Of a stretch of DNA of 64,000 bases, positions 22,400 to 35,600 are shown piece after piece (position 1 is the first letter of the stretch; each line of letters opens with the position of its first letter). Under the pieces are notes generated by a model that saw only the letters and a list, made by a program, of their open reading frames with translations, made no database searches and was not told where the DNA came from. Made by a program: the position numbers and the translations under genes. Origin of the DNA: Rhynchosporium graminicola (taxonomy: Eukaryota > Ascomycota > Leotiomycetes > Helotiales > Ploettnerulaceae). The DNA is taken from contig FJUW01000046.1 of the NCBI GenBank assembly GCA_900074885.1, positions 169,408 to 233,407 of the forward strand. Direction: 5' to 3'.

Positions 22400-23900
22400 A
22401 TTATAAGAGAAAGCTCCTAGACTAGTAAGCCGGATAAGGTTAATAAAATCGATAAGAGTATACCGCTTCGTATGAACCTACCTAATACTCATTATAAGAA
22501 CTATAATAAACTAGGATAGTTTATCCTCTAGTACTAGATATACCTCGCTTTTAATAGGGATAAGTTCGAATCAGACTCTCTTAAAGTCCTATAGATCGCC
22601 TTATTCCTCTGCGATACCGCAGCTTACTAGATTAAGCTGGCTCTAAGTAACTACTTAGTTAATTAATACTTATCTAAGGTTTATTCTACTATTATAACTG
22701 AAAAAAGCCGAGTTATCTTTCGAACCTCTATAAGCTTTACTAATACTATTAAAGGAGTCTTCGGAGACCCTAATAAGAAGGAATAAGATAAGAAGCACCT
22801 GCTCGGAATTCGATAACGAGGATCCGTCTATAAATATACTACCGAATTCTACTGATATTCTATATAGTTAGACTAGATAGATAGTAGATTAAGGGCCTAA
22901 TACTATCGAGGCCTTAAGGACTATATTAAGGATAAGCTCTCTAGGGCTAGTAAACTAGGTAACCTAGAGGACTTAATTAGATTATCTACTATTATTAATA
23001 AACGAATCTAAGAATAAGCGAAAGAAAAAGGAGGATACTTTATACTTACTTACCTCCGGAAGCTCTAATTTATATAATAATATAATAAGTAATAAGGGAA
23101 TTTCTAGCTTTACCTAAGTAATAAATATAACTACTATAATCTAATAGAATTAGACGGAGTAGAGAGAGGATCTAAAGGCTAAGCTAAGAAAGATAAACGT
23201 CGAGAGAAAGGTTTTTACTATACGTATAGTAAGATAAGATACCTCGCACGTGACTATTCTCAGAAGAAGAAATAGAGAGAGAAACCCTAGAATAAACTTA
23301 AGAGAGAATTCAGATTAGTAGAAAGAAAACTAGACTACTAAGAAGCTTCTAGCGCAGAATAGAGTTTACAGGACTTTATAACTTATAAATTTAGCGAAGG
23401 ATTCGAAGAAAACTTAGTTGAACTTCTAGATAAAGACTAAGAAAGCTAGAGTATTATAGATAAAAGAAACTATTTATATAATAACTTTCTATATAATAAT
23501 AAAAACTAGACTCTTCGAAATCGTAATAATAGAAGAAGAATATAGATTTATAATAGAACTAAGTCCGATTTTATAGAGTATTATCGAACCTATAATATAT
23601 CTAACCTGAGTATAGACTATATTATTACTTATCGCGATACTATTACTATTATATTCTAAGTTAATACTAGGGATATCGAGGAACGACTAGATCGTTATAT
23701 AGCTAACCTCGAAGGAGAACCTAAACTAAAAGAGTTTAAATAACTAGATTAGTTTCTTCGGATAAAAGATACCTAGGCTATTACTAAGGAAATAGAAAAG
23801 GAACGTTATTAATAGAGAAGATAGTACTTATTAGAACTAGCTACTTATTAAAGAATAGTACTAGATCTGATTTAAGGGCAGGTTAATCTCTATTACTATA
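22400..23900 (+). pseudogene. Gypsy-3 Gag
   Basis: The plus-strand frame, with stops, ends in a nucleocapsid-like region. The zinc knuckle at 23216-23257 reads YYTYSKIRYLARDY, fitting CX2CX4HX4C with all three Cys and the His turned into Tyr. Each change is a G-to-A or C-to-T transition. A charged linker follows (QKKK..., then SEGFEENLVELLDKDQE near 23395). Another Gag-like or linker segment (YIANLEGEPKLKEFKQLDQ) leads to the protease. Confidence 0.7.
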
Positions 23901-23999
23901 TATCTTATACTCTGATTACTTACGAACCTAGCCTTAGGATCTAGTTAAACGAAATAATAAGAAGAATTATTAAAGAAGTATATAATTACTCTATAATAG

Positions 24000-26900
24000 A
24001 ACTACTATACCTAGAGCTTACTACTACTAGAGAGTTCGATTAGTTAATCTTACTAGTTATAGTAGATAATATTAAGATAAAAGCACTTATTGATTCAGGA
24101 GCTATAAGACGCTTTATAAACCTAGCCTTTATCGAGAAATAGAATATTCCTACTACTATTAACCCGAAACTATATCGCTTTACCTTATTAGATAGAAAAA
24201 GCACTAGATTAGATAGATAAGTCTATAGAAAGATAGAAGGAATAAAGATAGTTATTAATAGATATAAAGAAACGCTTTACTTTAATATCGTACTTACTAG
24301 ATAATATAATATCGTATTAGGAATATTATAGCTATATAACTATAATCCTAGTATAGACTAGATAACTAAGAGAGTTACGTTTAGTAACTATAAATATAAG
24401 CGTAGTTAACTAGCTAGTAAATAAGAAGCTAGCGCTATCTCCTTAATAATAACGCTAATAGACTCTAGCTAGTTAAGTTAGGTTCCTAGTTAGATAGAAC
24501 TTAGGAATTATCTTAGTTAGATAGATAATATTCGGGAATAGCTATCCGAACTATATAAGAAGTTCTCGAAATTATTCGAAGATCCGCAGGATATAAGAGC
24601 TCTACTTAAGTATAAACCCTAGGATTATAAGATAAACTTTAAAGATAGATTTATACTTATCGCAGAGAAACTTCACTACTATAACTATAATACTATAAGG
24701 ATACTTAAGGAGTATTAGGAGTTAGGTATAAAGAAAGGATCGATTCGGAAATCTAAGTTACTATACGCTATTAATATACTAGTAGTTAAGAAAGCAGGAG
24801 ATCCTAAGGGAAGACTATATAGAGACTATCGGATAATTAATAGTAGGATAATAAGGGATATATACTCTTTACTAAATACTTAATACTTACGGGATAAGTT
24901 AGCTAGAGTAAAGATATATACTAAGTTAGACTAATATAACGCGTTTAATTTAATCCGAATTAAGGAGGGATACGAGTAGAAGATTACTTTCGTATTACCC
25001 TTAGGGTTATAGGAATATATAGTAATACTATTTAGCTTAACTAATACCCTAGCTATATATTAAAAGTAGAATAATAATATTCTTAAGGACTTTCTTAGGA
25101 AATTCGCTATATACTACCTAGATAATATCCTAATATACTCGGAGACTATCGAGGTATACTAGAGCTATATTACCTAAGTTATAGAAGTACTATATAAGAT
25201 AGATTCTAGACTAAAGTTATCGAAATATAAATTCTTAGTTAAATAAGTTATTTTCTTAAGGTATATTATTCGCCCGGGAGAGATAAGTATTAACTTAGAG
25301 AAAATCAGAGCTATAAAAGAATAGGAATTACTAAAGAATATTAAAGATATATAGTTATAGTTAGGTTTTACTAACTTCTACTAATAATTTATTAGAAACT
25401 ATTCTAAGATTACTAAACTACTTATAAGCCTAATAAGGGAAGGCGTTCCTTTTACTTAGACTAGCTAGTATAAGGAAGCTTTTTAGAGAATTAAGAAAGA
25501 ATTCATAAAAGAACTAATCCTATATAGTTTCGATAAAGAGAAGGAAAGTATAATAGAAATAGATACCTCTAATACTTATACCGGCGTAATATACTTATAG
25601 CGAGACGATAAAAGACGACTATATCTAATCGCTTACTTTTCAGAGAAAATATCTCTAGCTAAATAGAATTATAATATCTATAAGAAAGAACTTATAGCGA
25701 TTATTAAAGCACTTAAATACTAGAAAATATACTTATAAGGAGCTAAGATCCTAGTTATTATCTATACCGACTATATAAATCTCCGAACTTTTATAACTAC
25801 TAAGGTCTTAGATAATCGTCGATTAGCTTAATAGTTAAAGGAACTCGCCTCTTTTAATCTAGTTATTAAGTATATATAAGGAAAGGATAATATATAAGTA
25901 GATACTCTAAGCAGATTACTAGGTTATAAGGATAATAAGGTCTATAATAAGATTGCTTTACTTAGAGAACTAGATAATAGAGATATAGTTATTAACGTCC
26001 GAGAAGCTATTGCGATTAAGTAAGAAATTAAGGGACCTTAGTATAATACCTTAAAGGAGGCTTAGAAGAAGGACAGAATATCCTTAGATAAGACTAAGGA
26101 ACTTATTATAAGGAATATAATTAAGAATAGTATTATGCGAGTTAATAGGAAAATTTAGCTTCCGCTAAGCTTAGTAGAAGTATATATTAAAGAATAACAC
26201 GAGCTTCTCGCGTATAGATACTAAGGGATACGAAGAATATATCTAAGGATTTCAAGAAACTACTAGTCGGAAGGACTCCGCTAAGTAGTTAAAGAAGTAC
26301 TAGCTAACTATAATACTTATATTAGGAATAAGTCTTCCTAATATATACCTTATAAGTAGATAATTATAGTACTAATACTACTAATATCTTGGAAATCGAT
26401 ATTATAGGACTTTATAGAGCTATTACCGCTATCGAAGGACCCGGTTATAGGAGTTAGCTATAATATAATACTTATTATTATAGAAAGACTTACTAAGTAT
26501 ATAATCTTAGTATTAGTCTTATCTACTCTTATAGCCGAATACCTAGTATAGGTATACCTTAAGGAGGTAGTCTCTAAGTATAGAGTACTTGAAGAAATAG
26601 TATCAGATCGAGATAAGTTATTTATATTAAAATTCTAGAATACTTTAATAGAGTTCCTAGGGACTAAACGAAAACTATTAATAGCTTTCTATCCTTAGAC
26701 TAATAGAGGAAATAAAAGAATAAACTAAGTAGTTAAAGTATACTTATACTACTATATTAATTATTAATAAAATAATTAAGTAGAACTGCTGCTATTAGCA
26801 GAGTTTATATATAATAGCTCGACTACGGAAATAATAAAGGTTATACTATTCTTCGCGAATTATAATTACGAACCTATTATATATAGAGAACTTAACTTAA

Positions 26901-27440
26901 TAGTTAAGGATAATAATATAGCTCGTATCTAGGTCAGGAATATCTAGGACCTTTATAAGGAACTTATAGAAGAACTCCGGTTTATAGCAGAGAAGAATAC
27001 GTATTACTATAATAAAAATCGTAGTTAAGAGCTAACGCTATAGGAGAGGGATAAGATTTACTTTCTACGAAAGAATATTAATATATAGAGACTAAGTAAT
27101 AAGTTGGACTATAAGAAACTTAGACCTTTTAAAATTAAGTATATTAAAGGACTATTAAATTATAAACTCTAGCTACTAGCTATAATAAAGAAGATATTCT
27201 TAATATTCTATATATCCTTATTAGAAAAAGTATTACTAGGAGTACTACTAGCCCCGAAGATATACGCTGAACTAGTTAACCTACTCGTAGAATACGATAT
27301 AGAGGAACTATTAGATTATTAATATAAACGAGGTATTATTAGATATCTAGTAAAATAGAAGAACTACTTATATTCGGAAAACATATAGGAACTTAAGTTA
27401 AGCTTTTATTACTTAGTATTACTAGCTAATTTCTATTAAT
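24000..27440 (+). pseudogene. Gypsy-3 Pol polyprotein with chromodomain
   Basis: With TAG/TAA read as Gln the frame is almost continuous. Protease: KALIDSGAIRRFINLAF near 24080. RT: YTKLDQYNAFNLIRIKEG near 24910-24970 and catalytic box YYLDNILIYSE near 25115-25142, where the second Asp is Asn. RNase H: IEIDTSNTYTGVIYL near 25555. Integrase: DRDKLFILKFQNTLIEFLG near 26610, matching the D-x-G-x-F segment, and FYPQTNRGNKRINQ near 26690. The tail at about 27300-27400 (RYLVKQKNYLYSENIQELK) matches the chromodomain YLVKWKGYP.S..TWEP with Trp lost. This places it in the chromoviruses. Confidence 0.85.
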
Positions 27441-28096
27441 AAAACTCAGATCTACTTAAAGCGAGTAAGTAAGATTAAAAGGAAAGTCGACTATCGGGTC
27501 GAACGAGAAGTTAATAGGGATATCGGAACTAGAGGGTTCCGCGCTTACTAACTTAGTATTATTAAGTACTCTCTCCCTTTCCTATTTCTTCTTTTCTTCC
27601 TTTTCTAGAGCTTTAAGAGTATCGAGCTTAGCTATCGAGTTTAGACTAGTAGTAATTATCTTTTATTACTATTCGTATAAGAAACGTTTCTGTTTCTTTA
27701 ACCTTATAATTCGCGTATAGAACTCGGCTATAGCTAAGTCTTTCTTATCCTCTAATTTTTCGATTTAGGAATTAAGACTTTCCTATTCAGAAGCTATAAG
27801 TATCCGGTTCCTTATACGAATATCGTAGGATTTATTCAGTCGGGCGTAATAACTACATCTAGTTAGTTTAGGATCGCGAGGTAATATATACTCTTTATAT
27901 TCCGCCTTTTTATATCTAGTATATAGTACTATAATTTTACTACTTAATTCTATTTATCTTCTGAGTGTAATATAATCGACTTATTTAGTTAAGCGTTTAA
28001 GGGGTATAATAAAAGAAGGAGATAGCTATAAGTAGTTATCGATATTTCCTTAGGCGTACTTAAGCGTAGGGATACGCTAAGACAGAAGAGGGATAG

Positions 28097-28592
28097 TATT
28101 ACGAACTAGTATAGTTCTTAGCACTAAAACCGTCCTAGTACTAGAATACTAATAGTACTACTTAGTAGTAAGTACTAGATAGGTTTTAGTACTAGAAAAG
28201 AGTTAATACTATTATATAAAAAGCACTAATATAGTTATAGTATAAACTAGCGAGTAGTACTATATATCTACTTATATTGAAGTAATAATAGTATTATAGC
28301 TATAAGTGATCTAGGATCACGTGATATACTAGACTGCTAGATAGGTCGCGAGAGCTTACGCGCTCTATAAGACGGTTTTATACCGCTAGTATAAAGGAAC
28401 GAAGATTCTATATAAGACTAGCACTTCTGCTATTAGATAGGAGCTTCGTGCTTAAATTCATATAGTAATTAATACCTGCTTATAACGTCTTAATTCTAAT
28501 TGAGAACCGAACTTCTTATTTACTTTACTTTATAGCTGATACTAACCGACGAGCCTATACACCGCGTACTAGTCAGAACCAGGAACGTTACA
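28097..28592 (+). repeat. Gypsy-3 3' LTR
   Basis: 496 bp, TATTACGAACTAG ... GGAACGTTACA, followed by the TSD. The minus-strand frame at 28520-28720 spans this LTR end and is a shadow. Confidence 0.93.
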
Positions 28593-29339
28593 GAGAGTTC
28601 TTCAGCTATCGCACCTACGCTATTATTAGAAGAAGTCGAAGAAGTATACTCCGATAACTCTAGCTCTATTGAAGAGTCTTTAGAGTCTTTATCACTATAT
28701 ACAAGCCGTATAGTAATCAATACTCATATAGCAGTTAACGTCGACGATTCCGAAATTATCGCATCTTAAGATATAGAGTTTTCCGCGCTAGCGCCGGGAG
28801 CTATCTAATAAGCTACCTAAGTCCCTAGGACTTAAAATATACCCGATTTACCCCCTGTAGACGCTAAATCGACGTCCTAGGATTATCTAGAGGATCTAGA
28901 AGACCCGGAATCGGAACGCATCACTACGACTATACTAGAAGAGCCGTATAAACGCAAGAAGATAAGTAGCTTTACGTCTTTGAACTGAGCAGATAGCTAT
29001 AAGCTTAAGGGAGGAGAGAACTATACGGAATAAAGAGATAAGGTACTAAATATTACTGAAACTAATAGAATTAGTAAGTTTCTTAATATTAAGTCGCGTA
29101 ACTACGTACCTAAAGAGGTAAAGAAATAGAATAATAAGGTCGATAATAAAGCCCCTAAGAAGTAGTAAGATTAGGAGTCTAGAGAGAGTCAAATGAAGCT
29201 AGTAATCACGTTAAATTATAAGGCCGGACCTCCGCGTATATAACTAGTAAAACTACTATGTTAGATATATAGGAGGCCTTATAGGCGTAGTACGAAGGAG
29301 GTAGTAATATACTAGTATATAACGCTATATAAGATTACG

Positions 29340-31420
29340 TTAAGCTCTAGTATAACGATTTCAACTCCCTAGAGAAGTTTATTATCGCTTTTAAGCTCTT
29401 AATTATTAAATTAGAGACTTTAATAATAGCTCTACTTCCGGTATAATATCTAATTATATTTATTACTATAGTCTTAGAGAAGTAGCTTATATAAGCTGAA
29501 AGATAACGCTCTCTCTTAAGAGTTTCTTCTAGTAATGACCTAGAGATAAATAAGAAGGCTAACTTAGAAGTAACTCTAATTAGTCTAATTAAAGATATTA
29601 CTAATAAAGCTAGAGCTAGTAACTCTACTAGAAAGATAATACGATAAGCTTTATATAGTAATAAGTCTGCTCCTAATACTAAGAAAGGAAGCGGCAGAGG
29701 AGCTACTAAGCTAGCTAGCAAGGAAGCTAAGCTGACTTATAAGTACTATAAGCAGATATCGCTAAAGTATACTCTAGAGAACTATTTTATTATTAATAAG
29801 CAGAAGAAGAAAGAGTTTAAAGAGAAGTCTGGAAAGAAGTAGATCCTGTATACTGAATAGCTAAAGAAGAAGAAGGGAGAGAATACTAATAAGAAGAAGA
29901 CTAGTAGTAGAAAGAAAAAGAAGAAGGATAACGATTCCGACGAGAATAGTATTTTCGACGTAGCCCTTTTACTGTGTTTCCCTACTATTACGGCTTCTAT
30001 AGCTATATTCTCTTATTATAATAAGTCATAATAGCTCTTTAATACCGGCGCTACGGAGTATATATCTAACGACCTTTCTAAGTTTATCTTATATACGCTA
30101 AAAGACGATTTATAGTGTATACTCACTATTGATAAGCTGTTACGCCCTACCGGGATTAGAAGTTATACGATTAAGGCGCTAAAGACCGACGGTATAATAC
30201 GTATATTAGAGTGCTATAATATACTATATATCCCGCAGTCTCTAGTCTACTTATACTCAGGTTCCAAATTAAATAAATTAGGAGGTCACTTACGCAATTC
30301 TATACTATATACGTCTAAGGAGAAAGAGATCTATATAATTAATAAGAATCTATTTATTATTAAAGAAGAGACCTCTAGCGCAGGATATATCAGCCTTCCG
30401 GGTTTAAGCTTACTTGCAGCAGTAGAGTAAGCTATAGTCGATATAGAGCTTTAGTATAGACGTATATATCACGCTAGCTTTAACGTAGTATAACGCACTT
30501 AATCTATAGTTACTAGTATAAAGTTTATAGAGCTTAAGGCTAGTAGAACTCGCCTTTACGCACTATATAAGAAAGGCTGACTTATTCGGAAGGTTAATAA
30601 GGTATTAGCACGTGCTCGACCTGCTAGATCAATAGATAAAATCTATATAGATATAATATACCTTAAACCTAAGGGTCTAAATAGTTACTCTTACGCCTCT
30701 ATCTTCTTATGCGCCTATTCGACTAGAAAGTGGGCTTTACTTACGCTAAGAAGTCGGATATATACTTAGCTAATTAAAAGCTAATCAAGTTAGCCGAAAT
30801 ATAGTATTACTATAAAATTAAAGTATAGAGATATAATAAGAGTAAGAAGTACTCTCCTTCTCAGATAAAAGAGTATACCGACTACCTTAGAATACTACTA
30901 GAGGAGTCTACTCTATATACTCTAGAGTAAGATAGAAGAGCTGAACGCTGTATATGTACGATTATCGAGAAGGTACGTATAGTTATAGTAGATCAGAATA
31001 TACCTAACTATATATAGCCGGAGATTCTACTCGCTTATATATATATCGCTAACTTCACCTCTACCTCTAGAGTAGAAGAGTAGACTCCTTTTAAGTACTT
31101 CTAGAACGATATTAAGCTAAGGGTAAACTATACTCTATCTATTAAGTATCTCCGTATATTAGGATATCTTATCTTTATACTAATTAATAAGGAGAAGAGA
31201 GTCTAGAGCTATAAGGTAGCTCCTAGAGCTAAAAAGGGTATTCTAGTAGTGTTAAAAGTCATAATATCTATAGATACCTAGTTAATAGAAAGGTAGTTCG
31301 TACTTCTTATCTACGATTTAATAAAGACAGCTTAGTTATAGAACCTCACGAAGAAGATATTATAATAGTACCTTAAACTAGAAGTAATTCTATTAATAAT
31401 TTAATTTAAAATCATGACGT
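29340..31420 (+). pseudogene. Copia-2 Gag C-terminus, protease and integrase
   Basis: The translation shows Gag helices, a degenerate zinc-knuckle stretch near 29735, a Lys-rich linker, the protease motif FNTGATEYI, a GAG-pre-integrase segment (YRRIYHASFNVV) and integrase start KIYIDIIYLKPKGLNS near 30640. Stops are mainly TAG. The integrase runs into frame-shifted sequence before the Copia-1 junction. The element is inactive. Confidence 0.7.
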
Positions 31421-31456
31421 CGAAGTTACTAGTATAACTACTTCTAATATAGGTAT

Positions 31457-31928
31457 TATTAGATTTATAACCAGTATCTTGGTCAGTTTACCAGTACCTT
31501 AGTCAGTTTTGCCTGCATCGGCATATATACCCTATATCTTGTTAGTATATGATCTTAGTACCTGGTTCAGTACCTTACGCATATACCTTATTATACCTGG
31601 CACCTACACCCTGTACCTTGTCCACAGCCTGTACCCTGCATACTCTATTAGAGTTACTATGAAGGTTCTCGATAGAGTTTTACTACTCCCTAGTACGTAT
31701 ATCGTACTTCTAGAGGTTTCTACTGACGTAGTATAATTCTACGGAATACGCGTCTTCTTCTATAGAGTTCTATATTACGTAGTATAGAATATTCTAGAGA
31801 GCTTATATAGCTATATAAGTAGCTAGAGTCTCTCCTGTAGTTAGCTGTCTTCAAGTAAGCAAAAAGCAATTCGTATTAATCACGTATTATTCTGACCTTT
31901 TAGCTGATTTCCACTTTTAATTTTCATA
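31457..31928 (+). repeat. Copia-1 5' LTR
   Basis: 472 bp, TATTAGATTTATAACC ... TTTAATTTTCATA. The short plus-strand frame at 31509 lies wholly in the LTR and is repeated at 36909; it is not taken as a gene. Confidence 0.92.
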
Positions 31929-32640
31929 TAGTAGTAATTCACTTAGTGAAATTAGCTAATCAGACGCTTCCTTCGATCGACCTCGCCTAAACTCGCTTCC
32001 GTTACTCCTTACTAATAAAGGAGCTTCCTGATCAGGCGTTACTTAGTCGTTTTCAACGACTCTTTCGCCTAAGAGCTAGCTAGTAAGATAGCCCCTTTAA
32101 GCCCTACTAATACAGCTATAGCGAATCAGACTCGTGGCCCTTGACCCTAGGATGAAGTTATAGGGAAATCATAACTTATAATCTCTCGAAGCCTTTAGAA
32201 GTAGAGACGACCTAGTGACCCTAGGTCCGAAAGCTAAGATCTTATTCCGGGGTGCCCGTAGCTACTACCGACTTAGTTTGGAAGCTAGGCCTTGTTAAGC
32301 AGTAGTATATAGCTTCTGATCGCTATTTAGCTTAGTATATATTATAGGTCAGCTAATATAGGCTACTATTAAGTATAAGAAGCTATCCTCGGAGAGGGTT
32401 ACTTAATAGTAGTACTTAAGGCGCTATAAGGTAAAACTAGGCATAGTAGTAAGGTTAATTTAATAGCAAATATAATAGACGTAGTTGCCGTATACTACTA
32501 TTGATTTTGACTAAGCGAAAAACTCGGTAAGATAGCAAGCTCAGCGTAGCTACTATCTTTTTCAAGGGCAAGATAAGGTTAGTGTCTTTTTAAGCTACTT
32601 AGTAGCTTATACGAGTCAAAACTCGTACTTTTAAGACCTC
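31929..32640 (+). other. Copia-1 untranslated leader
   Basis: About 0.7 kb between the LTR and gag, with several short dyads: AATTCACTTAGTGAAATT (31936-31953) and GTCGTTTTCAACGAC (near 32048-32062). These could be structured RNA for packaging or priming. No primer-binding site of the GGTTATGAGCCC type was seen next to the LTR. Confidence 0.45.
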
Positions 32641-35600
32641 TTAGTACTTAGTACTATTAAACTGCCTATACGGAATTATATCTTCCTTCAAGGGAGATAA
32701 GCTAGTAGGCCGCTCTAACTATATAGAGTAGCTTAATACAGCTAGCCTCTACTTAAAGGTAAAAAGCTATATATCATATATTAAAAGTACTAAGACTAAG
32801 CCTAGCTAAGCTCTCTACTTAAAATCAGAAGAACGTATTAACGCGTAAGGCGAAAAGAGAGTAGATTATACTTCCTACTCTCCTGAGCTAGCGATTAAAT
32901 ACTATAAGAGACTAGCTGATTTTGAGCGTGCAAATAAGAAGGCTTTAGGCGCTATTAAGTCGATTATATCACTTGAAAACCTCGATAGATTCAAGGATAA
33001 GACTAGCGCAAAAGACCTATAGGAAGCTATTATAGCTACCTACGGTTCTACTAGCATAGAGGAGATCAGTAGGCATATAAATCGTATTATCGATAATACC
33101 TACTCCTCTTATAAGAATATAGACGAGTAAACTAGCGTAAATCAAGCTAGTTCAGTCTACTTAAAGCAGCTTAAGTATGAGATTCTAAAGCTTATACTAG
33201 CTAGCCTTATATTTAAAGGTTTACTTAGTTCTTTTGATTCTTTTACTTCTAGGAAGTACGAAGAAATCTCTAATAACCTTTCTTCTATCGATATAGAAGG
33301 TTTAATAAGAGATCTTATATCAGAAGAGGCTAGAATGAATACTTCTACCGATTTACAAGCTAATAAGGCTTTTAAGAGGAAGAATTCGAAAGGCAGTAAG
33401 AAGTGTAGTTACTGTAATAAAACAAACTATATAGAGGCAAATTGCTATATAAAGCACCCTGAGCTAATACCTAATAAATCGACTAATAATAAGAAGAAGT
33501 CGAAAGGTAAAAGCGCTAAAGAATCAAAAGAGGAGTCTACTAAGGCCCTTATAAGTTCTTTCAGTAGTAGTAGTACTAGTAGTAATAGTATAGCAGATCA
33601 AGCTTACGCTACTATATATAACTATAGAATAGTACTCGATTCTGGCGCTTCTGAGCATTATACACCGAGTAAGAGCTAGTTATTAGACTATAAACCTATA
33701 TCTAAGAAGTCTATTACTATCGCTAATAGTGATATTTTGCCTATAATAGACAGAGGAGATATCCCTATAATTACTAGGGAAGGCGATAGAGTACTTATTA
33801 AAGACGTAAATTACGTACCTAGCCTTAAAACTACTCTCCTAAGCGCTAAGGAACTAACTAATAAAGATTAGAAAGTTACCTTTAATAAAAAGGGTGCAAA
33901 TATCTCTAATAGCTCTATTAATATAGAAGCTAATTAGTATTATGATGCGTACTACTTAGAAGTAGACGTAAATCATGAGCTGCTCGAGCCTGTGTCTTTT
34001 AAGGTAGACTCTAATAAAAGTAGTAAATTAGACTTATATTATAAGTATCTTTTGTATACGAATAAGGAGTTTATCTATAAGACTATAGAAGGATCTAAAG
34101 GATTAAAAATCCAAAAGGGGTTAGACTTATCTAACTATTCTGCTTATAATAGCGGTAAAATACACGCTATAAGTAGTACTAAGCCTATATCAGATACCCC
34201 TCCGCTTACTGTCTTTGATATAGATATAGCGGGCCCTTTTAAGATTAAAGGTCTAAAGGGAGAAAGATTCTTCTTAACTATTACATGTAGAGGCTCTAGA
34301 GCTATTTGGGTATATGCTCTAAAACATAAGGCTAAGGCGTACGATACCTTAATCGAGTGGTATAATATGATAACTACTTAATTTAAGCGAGGTAAATCAA
34401 AAATCGTCGCTAAGATTAGAGCCTTTAAGCTAGATAACGCCGGGGAGTTTAAATCTAATAAATAGACTATCTTTTGTAAACATAAAGGTATTATTTGTAA
34501 ATATACTAGTTCTTACTCTCCTGAGTAAAACGGTATAGTAGAGCGTTTAAATCGATATCTTATAGAAAGGCTTATAGCTATCTATATAGATAAGAATATA
34601 CCCTTGTTCCTTTAGCCTTAAATGATCTAAGGAATAGCTCATATTAAGAATCGCTCTTATAATTCGGTTATTAAAAAGAGTCCCTTTGAAGTTCTCTTCG
34701 GTAAAAAGCCTACTCTTGATTATATTAGAGTATTAGGCTCTCTTACTTATATTCTTATTAATAAAAGAACTAATAAGTTTGAAAATAAATCCGATAGAGG
34801 TATACTCGTAGGGTATAAGTCTGTAAATAACTTCTTAGTATATATACCTGAGAAGAGAGCTATTATAAGCTCTAAAAACGTCCTAATTAAGGAAGATTTA
34901 ACTTTTAAGAACGAAGTGATCTCTAAGGAAGAATGAGAATCCTTTGAAGAGACACTTGACGACTGCGAGACCTCTAACTGTTCAAATCGCGTGATTTCTT
35001 CACTTATAGATACTCCTAAATCAGACTTATCTAGGGCTGAAAACTCGGAGAAAATCGACAGTGAAACAGCTGATAATTCATTAAATAAAGAAAAAGTTAT
35101 AGAAGATATAGAACTTGATCTCTTTAATGATATAGCTGAAGAAATATCTATAGTAGAAATACCTAAAAGAGGTATAAAACGTAGAAGGGACTACTCTAAT
35201 TAGGTACTTAATGTTACTATTAGAAGTCACGCTAAAGACCCTAATATAGCTTTAGCTATTCAAAATAATGAGTAATTAATTCAAGAGCAGAAAGAGGCTT
35301 ATAGCGTATATAAAAACGTTATTAACTTAGCTTGCTAAGCTTTTATTAGCTCTAAATCAGACGAAGAAATTAGGCTATAACTTGATCCGGAAAGAATCCT
35401 TATTAAAAAGGATCCGGAAGTAGTTATCTACGAGCCTAAGAGCTATAAAGAAGCTATAAATAGTCCTTATAAGGAATATTAGCTAAAAGCTATAAATAAA
35501 GAAATTGCCTCTCTTGAAAATTATAATACGTGGAAAGTAGTCGATAGTAATACTAAGACTATAAAACTACTAAAAACTCGCTAGGTCTATAAGATTAAAG

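Larger units (their letters stand above)
21843..28592 (+). mobile_element. Gypsy-3, full-length chromovirus-type LTR retrotransposon
   Basis: 6750 bp with 496-bp LTRs (21843-22338 and 28097-28592) and the TSD GAGAG (21838-21842 and 28593-28597). Gag and pol read on the plus strand with RIP stops. A solo LTR of the same family is at 13722. It sits in the Copia-2 gag. Confidence 0.95.
15117..29170 (+). pseudogene. Copia-2 gag, 5' half, interrupted by two retrotransposons
   Basis: ATG 15117 begins MILNSKRRTISQYQGQ when TAG is read as Gln. The frame crosses the Gypsy-2 insertion (15143 to 21713) and the Gypsy-3 insertion (21842 to 28598) without a shift. It then gives an acidic Ser-rich segment (EEVEEVYSDNSSSIEES) and the Copia Gag-like KLKGGENYTE-RDKVLNI near 29000. 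Further Gag sequence follows in another frame to about 29900, so an indel lies near 29170-29350. Both interruptions carry TSDs. Confidence 0.7.
14883..31456 (+). mobile_element. Copia-2, split by Gypsy-2 and Gypsy-3, 3' end lost
   Basis: A 178-bp LTR (14883-15060) is followed directly by GGTTATGAGCCC, a primer-binding site of the type complementary to the initiator-tRNA half used by many Copia elements. Host segments are 15061-15143, 21713-21842 and 28598-31456. The gag frame from ATG 15117 continues through both insertion points. Copia order is retained: Gag, protease-like FNTGATEYISND near 30030-30070, GAG-pre-integrase, integrase. RT, RNase H and the 3' LTR are absent, because the element ends at the Copia-1 LTR. 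Confidence 0.8.

Noticed and set aside
28520..28720. Minus-strand ORF of 66 codons
   Set aside because: It straddles the Gypsy-3 LTR end and Copia-2 gag, so it is a chance frame across an insertion junction.
29347..29721. Minus-strand ORF of 124 codons
   Set aside because: It is antisense to the Copia-2 Gag, which reads coherently on the plus strand with only RIP-type stops.
31509..31736. 75-codon ORF, repeated at 36909
   Set aside because: It lies entirely within the Copia-1 LTRs; repetition is due to the LTR pair.
32140..32300. GC-richer stretch that looked tRNA-like
   Set aside because: No cloverleaf with proper arms or a GGTTCGAATCC-type T-loop could be drawn; it is part of the Copia-1 leader.
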